Assembly (NCBI GenBank): GCA_941918925.1
Contig: OW799233.1
Span: forward strand, 111,721,833 to 111,785,832
Direction of reading: 5' to 3'
DNA from: Phyto melanocephala
Lineage: Eukaryota; Arthropoda; Insecta; Diptera; Rhinophoridae
DNA: 64,000 nt
The notes beneath the pieces were generated by a model that saw only the letters and a list, made by a program, of their open reading frames with translations, had not been told where the DNA came from and searched no databases. Each line of letters opens with the position of its first letter. Position 1 is the first letter of the stretch. Shown here piece by piece: positions 33,872 through 50,968 of this stretch. The translations under genes were made by a program, and so were the position numbers.

Positions 33872-34783
33872 TTACGTACACATTAGCGGAACTCACTCTT
33901 TGATGCAAACTACCCTTACATGTCGTGTAGACCGTGCAAGTCTAGCAAACAATTTAACTTGTGCACGACTACAAAAACAAATTCTATTAAATTGCAATTT
34001 GCATCACTTGAGGAAATATGCACAACTAAAAATCAGTGCAAAGTAATGTCACACAAATTTGCACAACAGATACACAATTTTTTTTACTCTCAGGATTTAA
34101 AATCTCCATAAATTAAATTTCATACATGGCATTTTTTACCAAAAAAATTGTGATGTTATATTTTTCCGTTGATTTGGCATTGTAATTTATTTAAAATTAA
34201 TTAATTTTCTTTTCGGAAAATATTAAAAGACAGAATCTTACTTATTAATTAAAAAAAAGATTTGTTGTTTCCTAAAAACCTGAAAAATCAGCTCGTTGCC
34301 TTAAGTTTGCAACACACATGAAAAATGCACTCACGCTTGGTAGCAAAAAATTAGTGCATATTTGCACTAATTGCAAAAATGCTACCAAGAGTGAATTCCT
34401 CTATTTTATGTATGTAAGAAAGAAAACATAATTGAACGCAAGAATGATTAAATAAAGATTACGCCTTGCGCATGATTTACCGTTAGATGACGTAGTAATC
34501 CCCTCGCAAAGGTTACCAAGTCTGTATCATATGTAAAATCTATAATTTCTTACAAAAAATTTATGTATTTTGAGATAGTTGGCAGCCCTGTAATTAATTT
34601 ACTCAGAGAGTTCTAAAAAAAAATATTACATCGGTGTTTAATAAACATCGAATTTCGTGTCATATTTTATAACAAATGCATATAAATAATATTAAAATTA
34701 TATAAAAAGTGTTTAAATTTGGTTATTTAAAAGCTGCAAAACAGAAAACAAAATAAAGTGAAAAGATAAGAAAGAGAGCAAAT

Positions 34784-34832
34784 ATGAAATGTGCAGTGGG
34801 CAAATGCAAACAAAGTAACAGCAAAAAAACAA
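34784..34832 (+). CDS. THAP-domain protein of the P-like element, exon 1
   Basis: It starts ATG at 34784 (MKCAVGKCKQSNSKKT) and has 16 codons plus one base. Cys3 and Cys8 are the first zinc ligands of a THAP domain (C-x4-C). The donor is AA|GTGAG and the 66 bp intron (34833-34898) ends in AG. The frame joins exon 2 without a break. Confidence 0.8.
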
Positions 34833-34898
34833 GTGAGAAATTATATTAAAACCTAATAAATTGCGCATTTTTAATAAAACGTTTGTATTTTCAAAAAG

Positions 34899-35054
34899 CT
34901 GTATCATTTTACAACTTTTCAAAAGATGAATCTCGAAGGAAGTTATGGGCAATATTTTGCAAACGGGTGAAGCCTGTAAATGTGGATAAAGAAAAAATGT
35001 GTGCTTTACATTTCAAGCAAGAAGATTTTGAAAGAAACTTGATATTTGAAATGG
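34899..35054 (+). CDS. THAP-domain protein of the P-like element, exon 2
   Basis: It continues VSFYNFSKDESRRKLW with the invariant Trp (residue 33 of the joined protein), then MCALHFKQEDFE, where Cys51 and His54 complete the C-x4-C...C-x2-H zinc site. It ends FEM and a GTAAGT donor at 35055. THAP domains bind DNA at P-element termini (family knowledge). This first half is intact, so a short DNA-binding protein of about 70 residues could still be made if it is transcribed. It lies antisense inside the host intron. Confidence 0.82.
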
Positions 35055-35118
35055 GTAAGTTAAAACAAAATTAATGCTTGCAGTACATTACTATGGCATT
35101 ATGAATAGAATTTAGCAA

Positions 35119-35525
35119 ACGGCGCGAAAAAATTTTAAAATCCCATGCTGTTTTGTCTTAGACACTAGTAAGAATGTGAAACGGAAACTGCTAATGAAAC
35201 TGAAGTTGCAAATGCATATGAAGGACTACGTGGAACTGAAAAGCAAAATGATATTCCAAATAGTTTTGAAGAAAAATTGGTCGCGGAAAATGCTCCAAGG
35301 TCGACTGATTTTGAAGAAGATCGCCTCCAGACTTACACAATATTTTTCAAATTAAATGGTAACAGATTAAGTATTACTTTTAAGCGGATATTTACAAAAG
35401 CATTTGTTGGAAGCCAAAGAAATTGAAGCCAGTGAATACGTGAAAAAACTTTTTTTAGGTGTCGAATGTATTTTAGAATTAAGAAACTTAGTGTCGAAAT
35501 CGCTGAAAATATTTATAAAATAACA
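35119..35525 (+). pseudogene. C-terminal exon remnant of the P-like transposase
   Basis: KRREKILKSHAVLS resembles the segment just after a THAP domain, followed by a TAG at about 35159-35161. A second open stretch (ANETEVANAYEGLRGTEKQN to ITFKRIFTKAFVGSQRN) lies in another frame and ends at TGA. An AATAAA at about 35525 could be the polyadenylation signal. The catalytic middle is missing. Confidence 0.5.
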
Positions 35526-36065
35526 AAATAAAATGAATTATAAAACCTAATATAATAGTGAAATATTGTAATAAAAATAATAAAAATATATATGAATATA
35601 TAAGAAATTTATTTGCTTTTAAAACATTTAGTTAGAAAAATAACAATTTGTCCCACTGTCATGTTTTTACACAAACATTATTAGTTATACATCTGAATTT
35701 TATTAGCCAATCAGAACACAGCTTGAGTGACGTCAGAATTCCTACATGCGCAGAAATGTTTTTTTAGGGCTGCGTGATGGCGTAATCTTTATTTAATCAT
35801 TCTTGATTGAACGTATTTGTTGTAACTAATCAACAAGTGAGCAGCAATATAATTAAATTAAACCGAAATAAAAACTACTGGGCATTCATAAATATTACAT
35901 ACATATCTATAATTAATAGGGGTATTCATACGTAAGCGCATATAACTTTTCACCACATCCTATAAACAGACAATAAACTTTTATTTTGTGTTTATAAAAT
36001 TACTATTACAAAAATCAAAATTTCTTAGTGCTGATTTCTTTTTTTTATTTTGAAACGGAATTTTA

Positions 36066-36140
36066 AAGATACAACTGTAAAATTCTAATAGCACAACTAA
36101 ACTACATATATGATTGCCAACAATTGTGGTACTCGCAATT
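36066..36140. repeat. Single arm of the foldback family at 8392-9006
   Basis: GTAAAATTCTAATAGCACAA and CCAACAATTGTGGTACTCGC match the right arm around 8942-9000. Confidence 0.65.
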
Positions 36141-36369
36141 GATATAATTTTTCTCCGGTTATTATTTATTTATTTATTATTATTTACCCAGGTGTTTTCT
36201 ATATAATATATACAAAAATTCTACAAAAAAATATATAAATGAAAAAATTATTAGATTTTTAATATTCATAGTGGCTTTTCCCCACCCTATATAACCATTA
36301 GATAGTTAAGAAGTTAGAAGTTAAAACAGATTAGATTTCAAAGAAAGTTTTTGATATGTTTTTGGTATT

Positions 36370-36540
36370 CTTACCATCAATAAAAATATTCTAAAATTTT
36401 GTGCAATGCAAGCTCGAATTGTATAAAAATATTTTAACTAGAAAAGATTTCAAAAAGTAAATATTATAAAAATTTAATTTAAAATAAGGATACTATAAAG
36501 TTTTCTTTTGTGTTTTCCCCCGAGAAAGTTTATTTTTTTT
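36370..36540. repeat. Dispersed repeat shared with 42290-42480
   Basis: TCAATAAAAATATTCTAAAA, GAATTGTATAAAAATATTTT and AAAATAAGGATAC recur in the same order at 42320-42430. Overall similarity is roughly three quarters by eye. Origin unknown. 36141-36369 and 36541-37003 are AT-rich without features. Confidence 0.5.
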
Positions 36541-37003
36541 ATAAAATTAATTTGACCTCAAAAGCCTGCTTTTCAACCTTTTTTTGCCTTCTAAAATATA
36601 ATAGAGCTTAAATTTCATACAAATTTAATTTTATCATAACAAAAGCAATGTTAAATTGTGTATTTCTTCTTAAATGTTTAAATCAGGGCTTTTAAGGAAT
36701 TAAAAATTTTTCCATATCCTTATTATACTTTCTTACGTGACACTTATTTATATAAAAATATTATATATTTATATTAAAAAAATATTTTACATTTCACGTC
36801 CTATAAAAGGACAAATGAACAGAAATTAAATAAAAAGTACAGATTACGTAATTTTACTACATTTGGTCAGCAGGTTTATCAAAAATGCTTATTTGCATTA
36901 ACAATAAAAAGGTGATTTTGAACAATACTGGTACCAAATACGAATAAGATGAAGACAGTAACTTAGAAAAATTTTAAAAACAAAAGCCATATAGATTATC
37001 AAA

Positions 37004-37006
37004 ATT

Positions 37007-37041
<35 letters not shown>
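37004..37041 (+). repeat. Poly-A run of about 35 bases
   Basis: An A tract starts after CAAAATTC. No retroposon body was recognised upstream. Confidence 0.8.
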
Positions 37042-37043
<2 letters not shown>

Positions 37044-37263
37044 ATCATAAAAAACTAAAATAGTGTCACACTTACGGTGTCTATTATACTATGTCAATTA
37101 AAATTCCATTTTTTAGTAAACTATTTGTTTTAATCAAAAACGAAAGAAATATTTGACTTCAATAATTTTAAAATAATATTTTATGGACTCTAAACTCTTT
37201 TAAGTTTATAGAAAAAAGGAAAACTATTTTCTTATATTTTTTAAAAAGCTTTAATATGCGTAT

Positions 37264-37560
37264 CCCAGAAAAAAAATCGATGACAAAAAAATAAAATTTG
37301 CAGGTGTTTAACTGGTGACGAAGTGATTAAATTTAGGTGAAAACAGTAATTCTAACATTAACGTGTCATTGGAGATAATGTGTTTATATGAATATTTTAA
37401 TGAACTGCACTCCATTCTAATAAGTGCATGGAACTCATGCATATTAGGTGACACGTACGGATATTTCATGAGTTGAATTTTTTTGTTTAGATGAATTGTT
37501 TAAGATATTTTGCATGATGTTGCATTCATTTTTAACCACATCATTTATGACAAATTATAT
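37264..37560. repeat. Repeat family G, uninterrupted copy
   Basis: CCCAGAAAAAAAATCGATGA, CTGGTGACGAAGTGATTAAA and ATTTTGCATGATGTTGCATT match in order 52587, 53447 and 54546. It is the empty-site copy for two insertions at 52609-53425 and 53521-54482. No coding sequence. Confidence 0.72.
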
Positions 37561-38218
37561 CACATTTACTTTATTAGGCTCCTTCTTTTTAATTTGTTAT
37601 TATGCTTCTTCTTCTTTTTTATTTGCAAATCTAGTTTTTGCTTGAAAGTGAGCATACAAGTAATATTTTCAATAAAAATATATATTTTGCCAAACCTTTA
37701 GATTTAATGTTTTTAATGGATGTTCCTATTTTGCAAAATTTACTTTTTATTTTCTTTCCTGTTTTTTACAGTTTAAGTTAGTAGTCGGACCTGGTATAGT
37801 TTTTGAATATATAATTATTTGAAATGCGATCAGTCCATGGTATCTTTTATATACGTCTGTATAGCCACATTTCAAAAGCTTTTAATCTTTCTCACCCGTT
37901 GCGTATTACTGCACACTGGTTATAAAAAAACGGACCACACGTAGCATTTCCTAAGTGGTGACTTTGTTGTCAGACGAATATCATAGCTGATTAATACCTC
38001 GATGTATTTAAAAAAGATTTTCTGGCCATCTCCATTTGACATCTTATTTCCTTTGATTCGTGCCATTAATTATTTATCATGATCACGAGATATTTAAAAT
38101 GTTTCACTAATTAGATTTTTACTTTTCTTTTGTTACGATTTTAAGAAAAAATTCTTTGAATATTAAAAAGACTAAAGCCCATATTCACAATAAATTTTTT
38201 AAACTTAAAATAGTTTTA

Positions 38219-39089
38219 ACAAGTAAGAGCGCTATATTCGGCCGTGCCGAATCTTATATACCCTTCACAACGTGTAGTCATGCAATAACAGTAGTTTGTA
38301 TCACCATTCATCTCATATGAAATACGTACACACATATAAAAAACACATATATAAAAAACATCCCATTGTAAAATTATAAATTTACGTATGTATGTTACAA
38401 AAAAAAAATAAAAAAAAAATTTAAAAAAAAAATTTAAAAAAAAAATTTAAAAAAAAATTAAAAAAAAAAAAATTTTTTAAAAAATAATTAAAATATATAT
38501 AATTAATGTAAAACAAAAAAAAAATAAAACAAAAATTAAAAAAAAAAATTAAAAAAAAAATAATAATAATATAAATAATATATTAAATAAAAAATAAAAA
38601 AAAATTAAAAAAAAAAATTTTAAAAAAAATTTTTAATATATAAAAAAAAAATTTTTTTTTGGCTCAGCTGAGATTCGATGCCACGTTTTCTCTAACCAGT
38701 ATACACGTTTGTATGTATGTATGTTGTTGTTGTAATGTTGTTTTTGTGAAAAAAAATCGAGGTGGTCGTGGGTTTTTGCTCATATCTCAGTTGTGTTTAT
38801 GTACCAATGTTTCTGATTTTCAATACCGATCTACTCCCGAATATTTCTGATATTTTAATACCTTACCCGGGTCCAACCTATGTCGGGGGGCTTCAAAAAG
38901 TTGATTTCAACATACACACGGACAGACGGACAGACGGACAGACTGACAGTCTGACAGCGCTTAATCGACTTCCCTATTCATAAGCTTTCAGAAAATATAT
39001 ACTTTATGGGGTCGGAAATGAAAATTGTAGATATTTCACACGGAATGACAAACCTATATATACCCGTTTTCACTGTGTAAAGGGTATAA
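38219..39089 (-). mobile_element. DINE-like repeat, subfamily D, copy 2
   Basis: It has the same block order as 23249-24054, with hairpin ATTCGGCCGTGCCGAAT, an A-rich tract (38398-38660), GGCTCAGCTGAGATTCGATG, (GACGGACA)n near 38920 and an end hairpin around 39065. Just to its left, 38177-38218 begins GCCCATATTCACAATAAA and may be a Harbinger-type end that it interrupted. Confidence 0.75.
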
Positions 39090-41685
39090 AAACACACATT
39101 TTGTGTACAAAAATATACCTTATACAAAACTATAGATTTTATCCCTTCATCCGTGTACGTATACGTAACAGATGAACCATATAAAACATTTTTATGCTAA
39201 TTTATTACGTATACGTATGGATGTACCTCTGATTCGATGCTCAGATGTTGTCCACATCAAAAAAAAAAAAAAAAAGGTGAAAATTGTTTTTTTTACCCTT
39301 AGGTCCCTTTCTCTATGCGCTGTCACATATGCATTTTTACTCATAGAAAAAGAAAATAATAATAATAAATAATTTTTTGTAGTGCACTTAAATTTAGAAC
39401 TACATAATTTTGAAATTTAATTTTTTTTCAATATCACAAAATATCATATTAAATTTATCTTAGTAAAGTTTTTAAGTTTGATTATTTTTTTTTGCGAATC
39501 AAAAAAAGTGTGTCCATATCTTGTTTATGCCATAGAGGACAATAATGTATTGCATAAATGCCTTCAACTTCATTTCATGACAAAATATCAAACTGCTATA
39601 TTCGTAATATTGATGACATTAAAAATTTTCAATATATTTTTGCTGTAATATCTGTAGTGGTACTTGATTAGCGTATTTGAATTTTCAATAATAATAATTC
39701 TCTGTGGTCAGTTAAAAATGTTTTAAGAAAAGTATTGAAGTCTGAGTTTTTGATCGGATGCAACCCAATTTCTTCTTCCTTTCATTTAAATCAATGGCTT
39801 AGTACAACTGTTTCCAATCATAAAAATTTACGATTTATGTATAAATTATTTAGTTTATGATGGCAATTTCTGGCTTAATACCCTTTCGCCTAACTTCAAA
39901 GAGCTATCAAAGCAAGCACTTCTATCAATCTAAGTTGCTGTTGCAATATTATATTTATATCGTTCTCTCCAAAATTTTAAAATAATTTATTAGTTCATTT
40001 CAATCCACAGTTAAAAATTTGTAGCAATTTAAATTTGTGCACAATGGGTGTTGTGTTTCTGCGTGTGTGTGAGTGTATGGTTTAATGGACATTGGCATAC
40101 AACATATGGTAAACGTCATTTTTGATATATTAATTATTATGCATAGTAAGTATGTATAATACACCCACATAAATATTAACTCTTTCTTATGTTTTACACA
40201 ATGCAATAATATTTTCAATATATTCTTTATGTATATTAGCACATACATATAAGTACATGTAAGGGATGTCACAAAAAGTAGCGATAGATTTATATTTGTC
40301 TTTTTAACAACCTTAAAAAGAGTTTGGCAGATAAGATTTTTTTATTTAGTAAGACAGAACATTTCAAAACTTAAAAAATCTTTTACAAAGTTTTATGTGA
40401 TCTTTATTTTTGGATGACTGTGAAGAGAGTAATTAGGAAATGTGTTTAAATGTGATCAACAGTTGATACTTAAAGCAGTAGTTGCTAAAAAGTAAGATGA
40501 AATTTTTCAGTGAGTAGATAGTTCAATTGGCATAATTACTAAAGCGTTGTAACCATGCATAGTGACGACAAATAGTTCAATGGTCCATTGAACATCAATA
40601 AGATATCTTAAGAAATAAATCATATTTTTACCTAATTTCTACATTGATTGTCACATTTATTATTCATACATATGATTGCCAAACAAAATTCAATGACTAA
40701 ATGTCATTTTCAAAGAAAATTTTGGGTATGAGGCACAACTTAAGCATAGTTCTTTGAAAATAAGACCTGCCATGTAAAGTTTCGGTATGAAGACATTAAA
40801 GCATAATTTTTCAAACTTTTATTAAAAAATAGTAATATGGACGACATGCTGTTTAATTTAGGTGGTAGAAAATAGTGTGATTTATAATTAAAATATTGTA
40901 TGACACAATGTTTAAAGCTATACGGTATGGTTATATCTTCGCTTTAACTCTGCATTAGCTTTTTATTTCATCTTTTAATAATATAATAATTCAGTGCTTA
41001 AACATTTAACTACTTTTGTTTCAGAGATAAAGATTTGCTTCACAACTAACTGTGTATCGAACGAGGATAATAAGCGCTGCAACAAAAGAATTTATCCACA
41101 TTTTTTTTCCAAATTTCTCTAGCAAAGTCGTAGAGGCTATTTGTTTGATGCTGTATTCTACACATGATTCTATGACTTAATAAAAAATATATATTTTCTA
41201 CATTATTTTAATGTGTTAGTTTGTTAAAGCCTTAATTATGAACAAAAAAAGTTCAAGATCAATAATAACTGCAGATGATTTAAATTAATCTTATCTAATC
41301 ACAACTGATGTTTGAATTTATTGCTATTTGTGTAGCAAAGTGTTGCCAACTTTAAGAAAACCAATTCGACAGCAGTTCAATTCATACTACAAACCTTTCG
41401 TTAGACACGCTTTATTATTTTTATTTTTTGAAAATTGTATTTCAAAAAAAATTGTATGTGTTACACCATCGTGCAACATTTAACGACTAAACAACCAACC
41501 CAAACAACAGGGTCTTACTTTTTCAATGGTATACAATATCACTGACGTAACAAGTACTTCAAAATTATTTTGACACCAGAAATGCACCTAGCCAACTCTA
41601 ATAAATCTATTAGTTGCACGGTTTTAACAACAAAGTACGGTGTCAGACTCATTAGCGGCAATTGCATTAGCTCAAGTATTCGGTA
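39090..41685. other. AT-rich non-coding sequence
   Basis: No gene is seen. A 15 bp A run lies near 39260. Confidence 0.4.
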
Positions 41686-41689
41686 TGGT

Positions 41690-42060
41690 TTTTCAATAAT
41701 GAAATTAGTAATGCAGTGACTCTGAATATGTACAGGTATCGCAATAAAGTTTAAGATTTTGTAAGCCTTGTGACAGTCAACAGCAGGATAGAGCAACAGC
41801 ATATGTGGTACGTACTATAATTACTTCCTTTAAATTTAAATTTTTATGCTTAAACTACCTCAAGAAATTGAGAGTTTTATTGGCCAGAACGTTCACCAGA
41901 TCTAGCTGTTCCTGACTATTTTTATATGATTATCTCTAAGGCCGAGTGTATGTTAACAAATCCCAAACTATAGAACAGCTTAAGTAAATACAATATTGAA
42001 ACAATTTCGATATGTTCGTTACATCACAAAAATGAATGCCCACCCTGCATTCATGTGTAA
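41690..42060 (+). pseudogene. Mariner-like transposase relic
   Basis: Plus-strand pieces VTLNMYRYRNKV, then QQHMWY, then WPERSPDLAVPDYFLYDYL lie in the order found in Tc1/mariner transposases, in shifting frames with stops. Only the catalytic and C-terminal part can be traced. Confidence 0.65.
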
Positions 42061-42289
42061 CAATTTCAGTCATCAGTGTAGAAAAAATTTAATTTATTTT
42101 TGTTGTGTACTTTGCAATAAATAACTAAAATCAAATACAAAATGTGAAGGGCCCTAAACATTTATTACAGCTGTAGTTGACATTCATACTTGCTCTTGTC
42201 CAGGGAGGAAGTAAAAAGGATATTTAACCCTTTAGCATCTTTTATAATTTAAATGATCCTAATTATTTACATAAAAATTATATGTTTAT

Positions 42290-42480
42290 TTTAGAAAGCC
42301 AAAATACAAGGAATCAATCAATAAAAATAATCCAAAAGTTTTTACAAAACAAACTAGAATTATACAAAAATATTTTAACAAGTAAAGTTTTTAACAAGTA
42401 GGATACTATAAAAATTAAATTAAAAATAAGGACACAACAACCCCCTTCCTAAAGCAAGTTTTTTTTTCGAAGTAATGATA
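42290..42480. repeat. Dispersed repeat shared with 36370-36540
   Basis: See 36370-36540 for the shared blocks. 42481-44906 is AT-rich; a perfect palindrome CAGACGCGTCTG lies at about 43120. Confidence 0.5.
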
Positions 42481-44906
42481 GTGTTGACAGTCATAAAACA
42501 AACAAAACATACATTTTTTTTAAAACTTATGTCCAACCATCAAACCCCAATCCCCCTCCAACGGGTGGATCCACGCCTTTTATGCAAACATACACACATA
42601 CATTTTTTTTTAAAATATATTTTTAATTGTTGTTTTGTAGTTTAGAAAATTCAAAACAATTTCAAGTTGACAGTAAAATTTTTATAGAAAATCTAAAGTC
42701 GAATTTGTTTAAAGTTTTTCTTTTTATATTTTGTACATGTTAGTGAAAATTCAACATGAGTGGTTTGTTTGTAGGTCAGAGAGTTTATAAACTCTGTTAT
42801 TGATTAATTTTGAAATAAATAACATTGAATATACTATTTAAAGCTGGGGATAAAGTAAAGCATGTGTGTATGCATTTATGTTTATATGTATACATATCTG
42901 TCTGTACGTAATTGGCAATTTATACTTAATTATTAAAATTAGAAAGAATGGTTTGTTTGTTAAAGACTGGACGTAAAATATATAAGGGTGGATAACATTA
43001 GTGTTCTTAAAAATATGTGTATTTTAGAGTACAGTTCTGATTAAAAACTAACTTCATTAAAAAGGGAATAAAAGCAGGAATGACAACAAGGGCCCACGTT
43101 CAGAACTTTCGAAGTTTCACAGACGCGTCTGTCTAGACGGTCTCTGTATTAATATGTGAGAAAAAATTTTTTAATATTGTGCATTTTGCTTCCCTAGAAA
43201 ATAATATATTCAATAGAATAAAATACATTTTACCTGTTTGGTCCTTTGAAAAATTTATTCATCCTTATTATTGTATGTTTCTATTTAAGAATATAGTGGA
43301 TCCGTTAATATTTTTAAACTTTTTGATACAATTTCAAAGATATTTGAAAATAAATTTTTCGAAGGACTTATTTTTGATCTGACGAAACAAAAGTTATATA
43401 TTCTATGTTCCAACGTTTCGAAACAAAAATTATACATTCTATATTTCAGAAGATTTGATAAAAACGACAAATGATAAGGATAAGAAACAAGTGCAGAAAA
43501 TTTTGATGGCGATCTATGCATCTCGATTTGATCGAAGAACTAAAACTGGTTACGGTGCGTTTGGCTAACTATAATTTAACTCTATCAGAAAGAGCATTTC
43601 CTAAGGTTTATAGTAAATACAAAAAACATCAAATCAATTAAACCCTTTGAAACACATATTGATGGGGTAGGGGAAGAATTATCCGCCATGTTTTTTTACG
43701 CTTTCTAAAATTTACACTGTCTCAAAATCTACTGTATTTTATTGGTTAAGCTTTTTCATTTAGTACCAAGGGGAAAAGGCCGTAATTACTATGTTTAACC
43801 CATATTTCCAGATTTTTTTCAGACGCCCAATTTTATATTATATTTTTTAACAGTTTGCGGTTAAGCCATTTTATTTGATCTTCATATTGATCTGTATTGC
43901 CAAAAAATCGATTATTGTTTATTACTTTTAGGAATTACACTGAAGCACATCTATTGTGGTGTTTATATTTCAATCAGTCTTTAAATGATTTCATAGCCTT
44001 TTTCGATAAAAATTCTCGAGACTACGGTTTGAAATTTGGGGTTTTTGATATGACCAAAGAATAATTGGGAGCTCAAGTAACTTAATAAATTATTTTTGCC
44101 TATAACTTTAGCGATTAGTTACAGCTTTTTTCAAAATTTTTAACTTATGGCCGTAGAGTTGTATCGTTTTTATAAATAGTAGAAAACAATTCTGTACATT
44201 ATCCTATTTTTATACTTAAATGAGGCAAAACAACAGAAAAAGTTGTGTTTATTTGCTCGTATCTCAAAAAGTTATTGATATTTTAAGAAGATGGATAAAA
44301 ATTGTTCAACGAATATAGATGATTCAAGTGTTAAGAGGTCATGTGGATGATTATTATGATCATGACATGTGAATAGAGGAGATATATTTTAATCGTCAAG
44401 ACAGTCGAGTGGGTGGAGTTACAGTATTGATATGGTAGAGAGAATTTTATATCCCAAAAAAAAAAAATTATTTCAAGTATAAATGTTTGTCTTCTTAACT
44501 GTCAAAACCAAACTTACGCAGCCGAACAACTGGAACATAAATTTAATGTTAAATTTTTTGGCTTTCCCGCCAGGTTTGTTCAGGGAAAAGAAAATTTGAC
44601 AATAGGGAATCACTAATTCAATACATTAAGGGCTTCGAAATATTTTTAGGCTTTTTTTAATTACATAAAATAACAGGTTATTTAAATAAAGTTAATTTTT
44701 AAAAACACAGGTCGCACCTACTATTGAGATGTTTAAAATATAAATCAACAAACTAATTATTAATGGTTCCTATAAATTAACTATAAAAAATTTGTAACTA
44801 AAGTCATTTAAATTATGAACGAAAAAATAATTTTCAATTTCTCGCCTTCTTATAGAGAAGAAATTGTAAAAATACTATCGAAACCAACCTAAGTTTATAC
44901 GTTTTC

Positions 44907-44985
44907 TGGGCCAGGCATCACATCATCCACAGTAGAATATTAAACATTGATAAAACAACGTTATGCCTGGTGTCACTGAAGCAAA
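44907..44985 (+). repeat. Diverged copy of 45531-45607
   Basis: GGCATCACATCATCCACAGT / GAATATTAAACATTGATAAA here corresponds to GGCATTAAGACATCCACTTT / GAATATTGAACATTGCTAAA inside the LINE relic, so part of that LINE is duplicated just upstream. Confidence 0.6.
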
Positions 44986-45214
44986 TTTTTCGCAATACAT
45001 TAGTGTGAGTAACAGAGTCGTTCATTTTTGTGTAGTTAATAACTTGAAAATTAAATTGTTTTATGTAATTGTATATACATACATAATAATAGTGGGCCAT
45101 ATATTTGATGCAGTTATTTCTAAATCCCGAGAAAATCATTATTGGTTCATAGAGAATCGCTCCTGCTTTGATCTGATCAACATAACAACAATAATTCAGA
45201 AGCAATGTTACTTG

Positions 45215-46190
45215 TCGTTTATTGACTACAGGCTTTCGATAATGTCAACAGACGCTGCCTTTGGGAGATTCAAAAGAGAGAGTATAAAGCCACTAAAAAT
45301 CTCAGTTCAATCTTGGTCGTGTACACGGATTTTAAATGCCAAATCCTATTCGACAGTAAACTATCGAAATCATTTGAGATTACCACTGGCGATAGGCAAG
45401 GATGTATCTTGCCTTCGATTTTTATCATTCATGTATTCGACAAGGTAATGCGTTCGACCGATTCTGAATGGAAAACCTGAAATTCAGTAGATATTTCAAG
45501 GACTTGGGATATGCCGATGACGTACGTCTTCTGTGCTAGGCATTAAGACATCCACTTTAGAATATTGAACATTGCTAAAACTGCAATATTGCGTGATGCC
45601 TACAGAGCTTACTCTATACTACTCAATACTGCGGATAACGAAGTAGTTCAATGCAGAGTTACCTTGAAATGTAACAACCAAGGGCAGTTCTCACGAGGAC
45701 AATGAAGCACGTATTAATAAGACAAAATCTGCAGTCGTCATGCTCTTATCTATTTAGAGATTTGGGCACTAAGTCACGTATTTATATTTCGAACCTCGAG
45801 TCTTTTCTGTTAATCGCCTGATAAACCTTAAAACGTACATGTTCAAATGACGCACGCCTACAAATATCTGCTGCAAATTCTTATGGTGGACGAATTGCAT
45901 ACAGACATATGATTTAGTTAATGTATAAAATTTCTGCTGCTGTAGAGGTAGTAGTGCTCGACGCACACTATGTAAGTAAACTAACAATATTGCCCGCAAG
46001 CGCTTTGGTAAAAGCCGCAAGGATGTTGCCGACGTGTTGGGATACCGGCAGAAACGTGGAGAAAGTCTTTTATGTGAAACTGTGAGCTGCAAACTACTAG
46101 TGGAATAATGCCAGCCAAACACCTAGCATTAAAGTCCGGTATAAGAAAATAGTCATGCTCCACCGGGGTTCAAAGATAACAGAAGAAGAA
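45215..46190 (+). pseudogene. LINE reverse transcriptase relic
   Basis: The plus strand reads VDYRKAFDNVNRRCLWEI, the 'D-x-x-KAFD-x-V' RT motif, then LSKSFEITTGDRQGCILPS (RQGC block), FIIHVFDKVMR and GYADDVR, the catalytic motif. Frames shift after about 45480. Further on, pieces such as KRFGKS recall LINE C-termini. Clade not determined. Many stops; inactive. Confidence 0.75.

Positions 46191-50968
<4,778 letters not shown>

Larger units (their letters stand above)
34439..35805 (+). mobile_element. P-superfamily DNA transposon, internally deleted
   Basis: The TIRs are perfect over 27 bp (34439-34465 and 35779-35805; start CAAGAATGATTAAATAAAGA), and an exact 8 bp target duplication ATTGAACG lies at 34431-34438 and 35806-35813. 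A subterminal inverted repeat TGCGCATG lies at 34467-34474 and 35745-35752, echoing the internal repeats of P elements. It carries a two-exon THAP domain and the remains of a C-terminal exon but no catalytic core. At 1.37 kb it is about half the length of a full P element. Confidence 0.88.

Noticed and set aside
33864..34111. Two overlapping small plus-strand frames before the P-like element
   Set aside because: No motif, no splice support; they start inside the TIR of the TTA-flanked MITE.
44963..45448. 161-codon plus-strand protein
   Set aside because: Its first half has no motif and its second half is a wrong-frame reading of the LINE reverse transcriptase.
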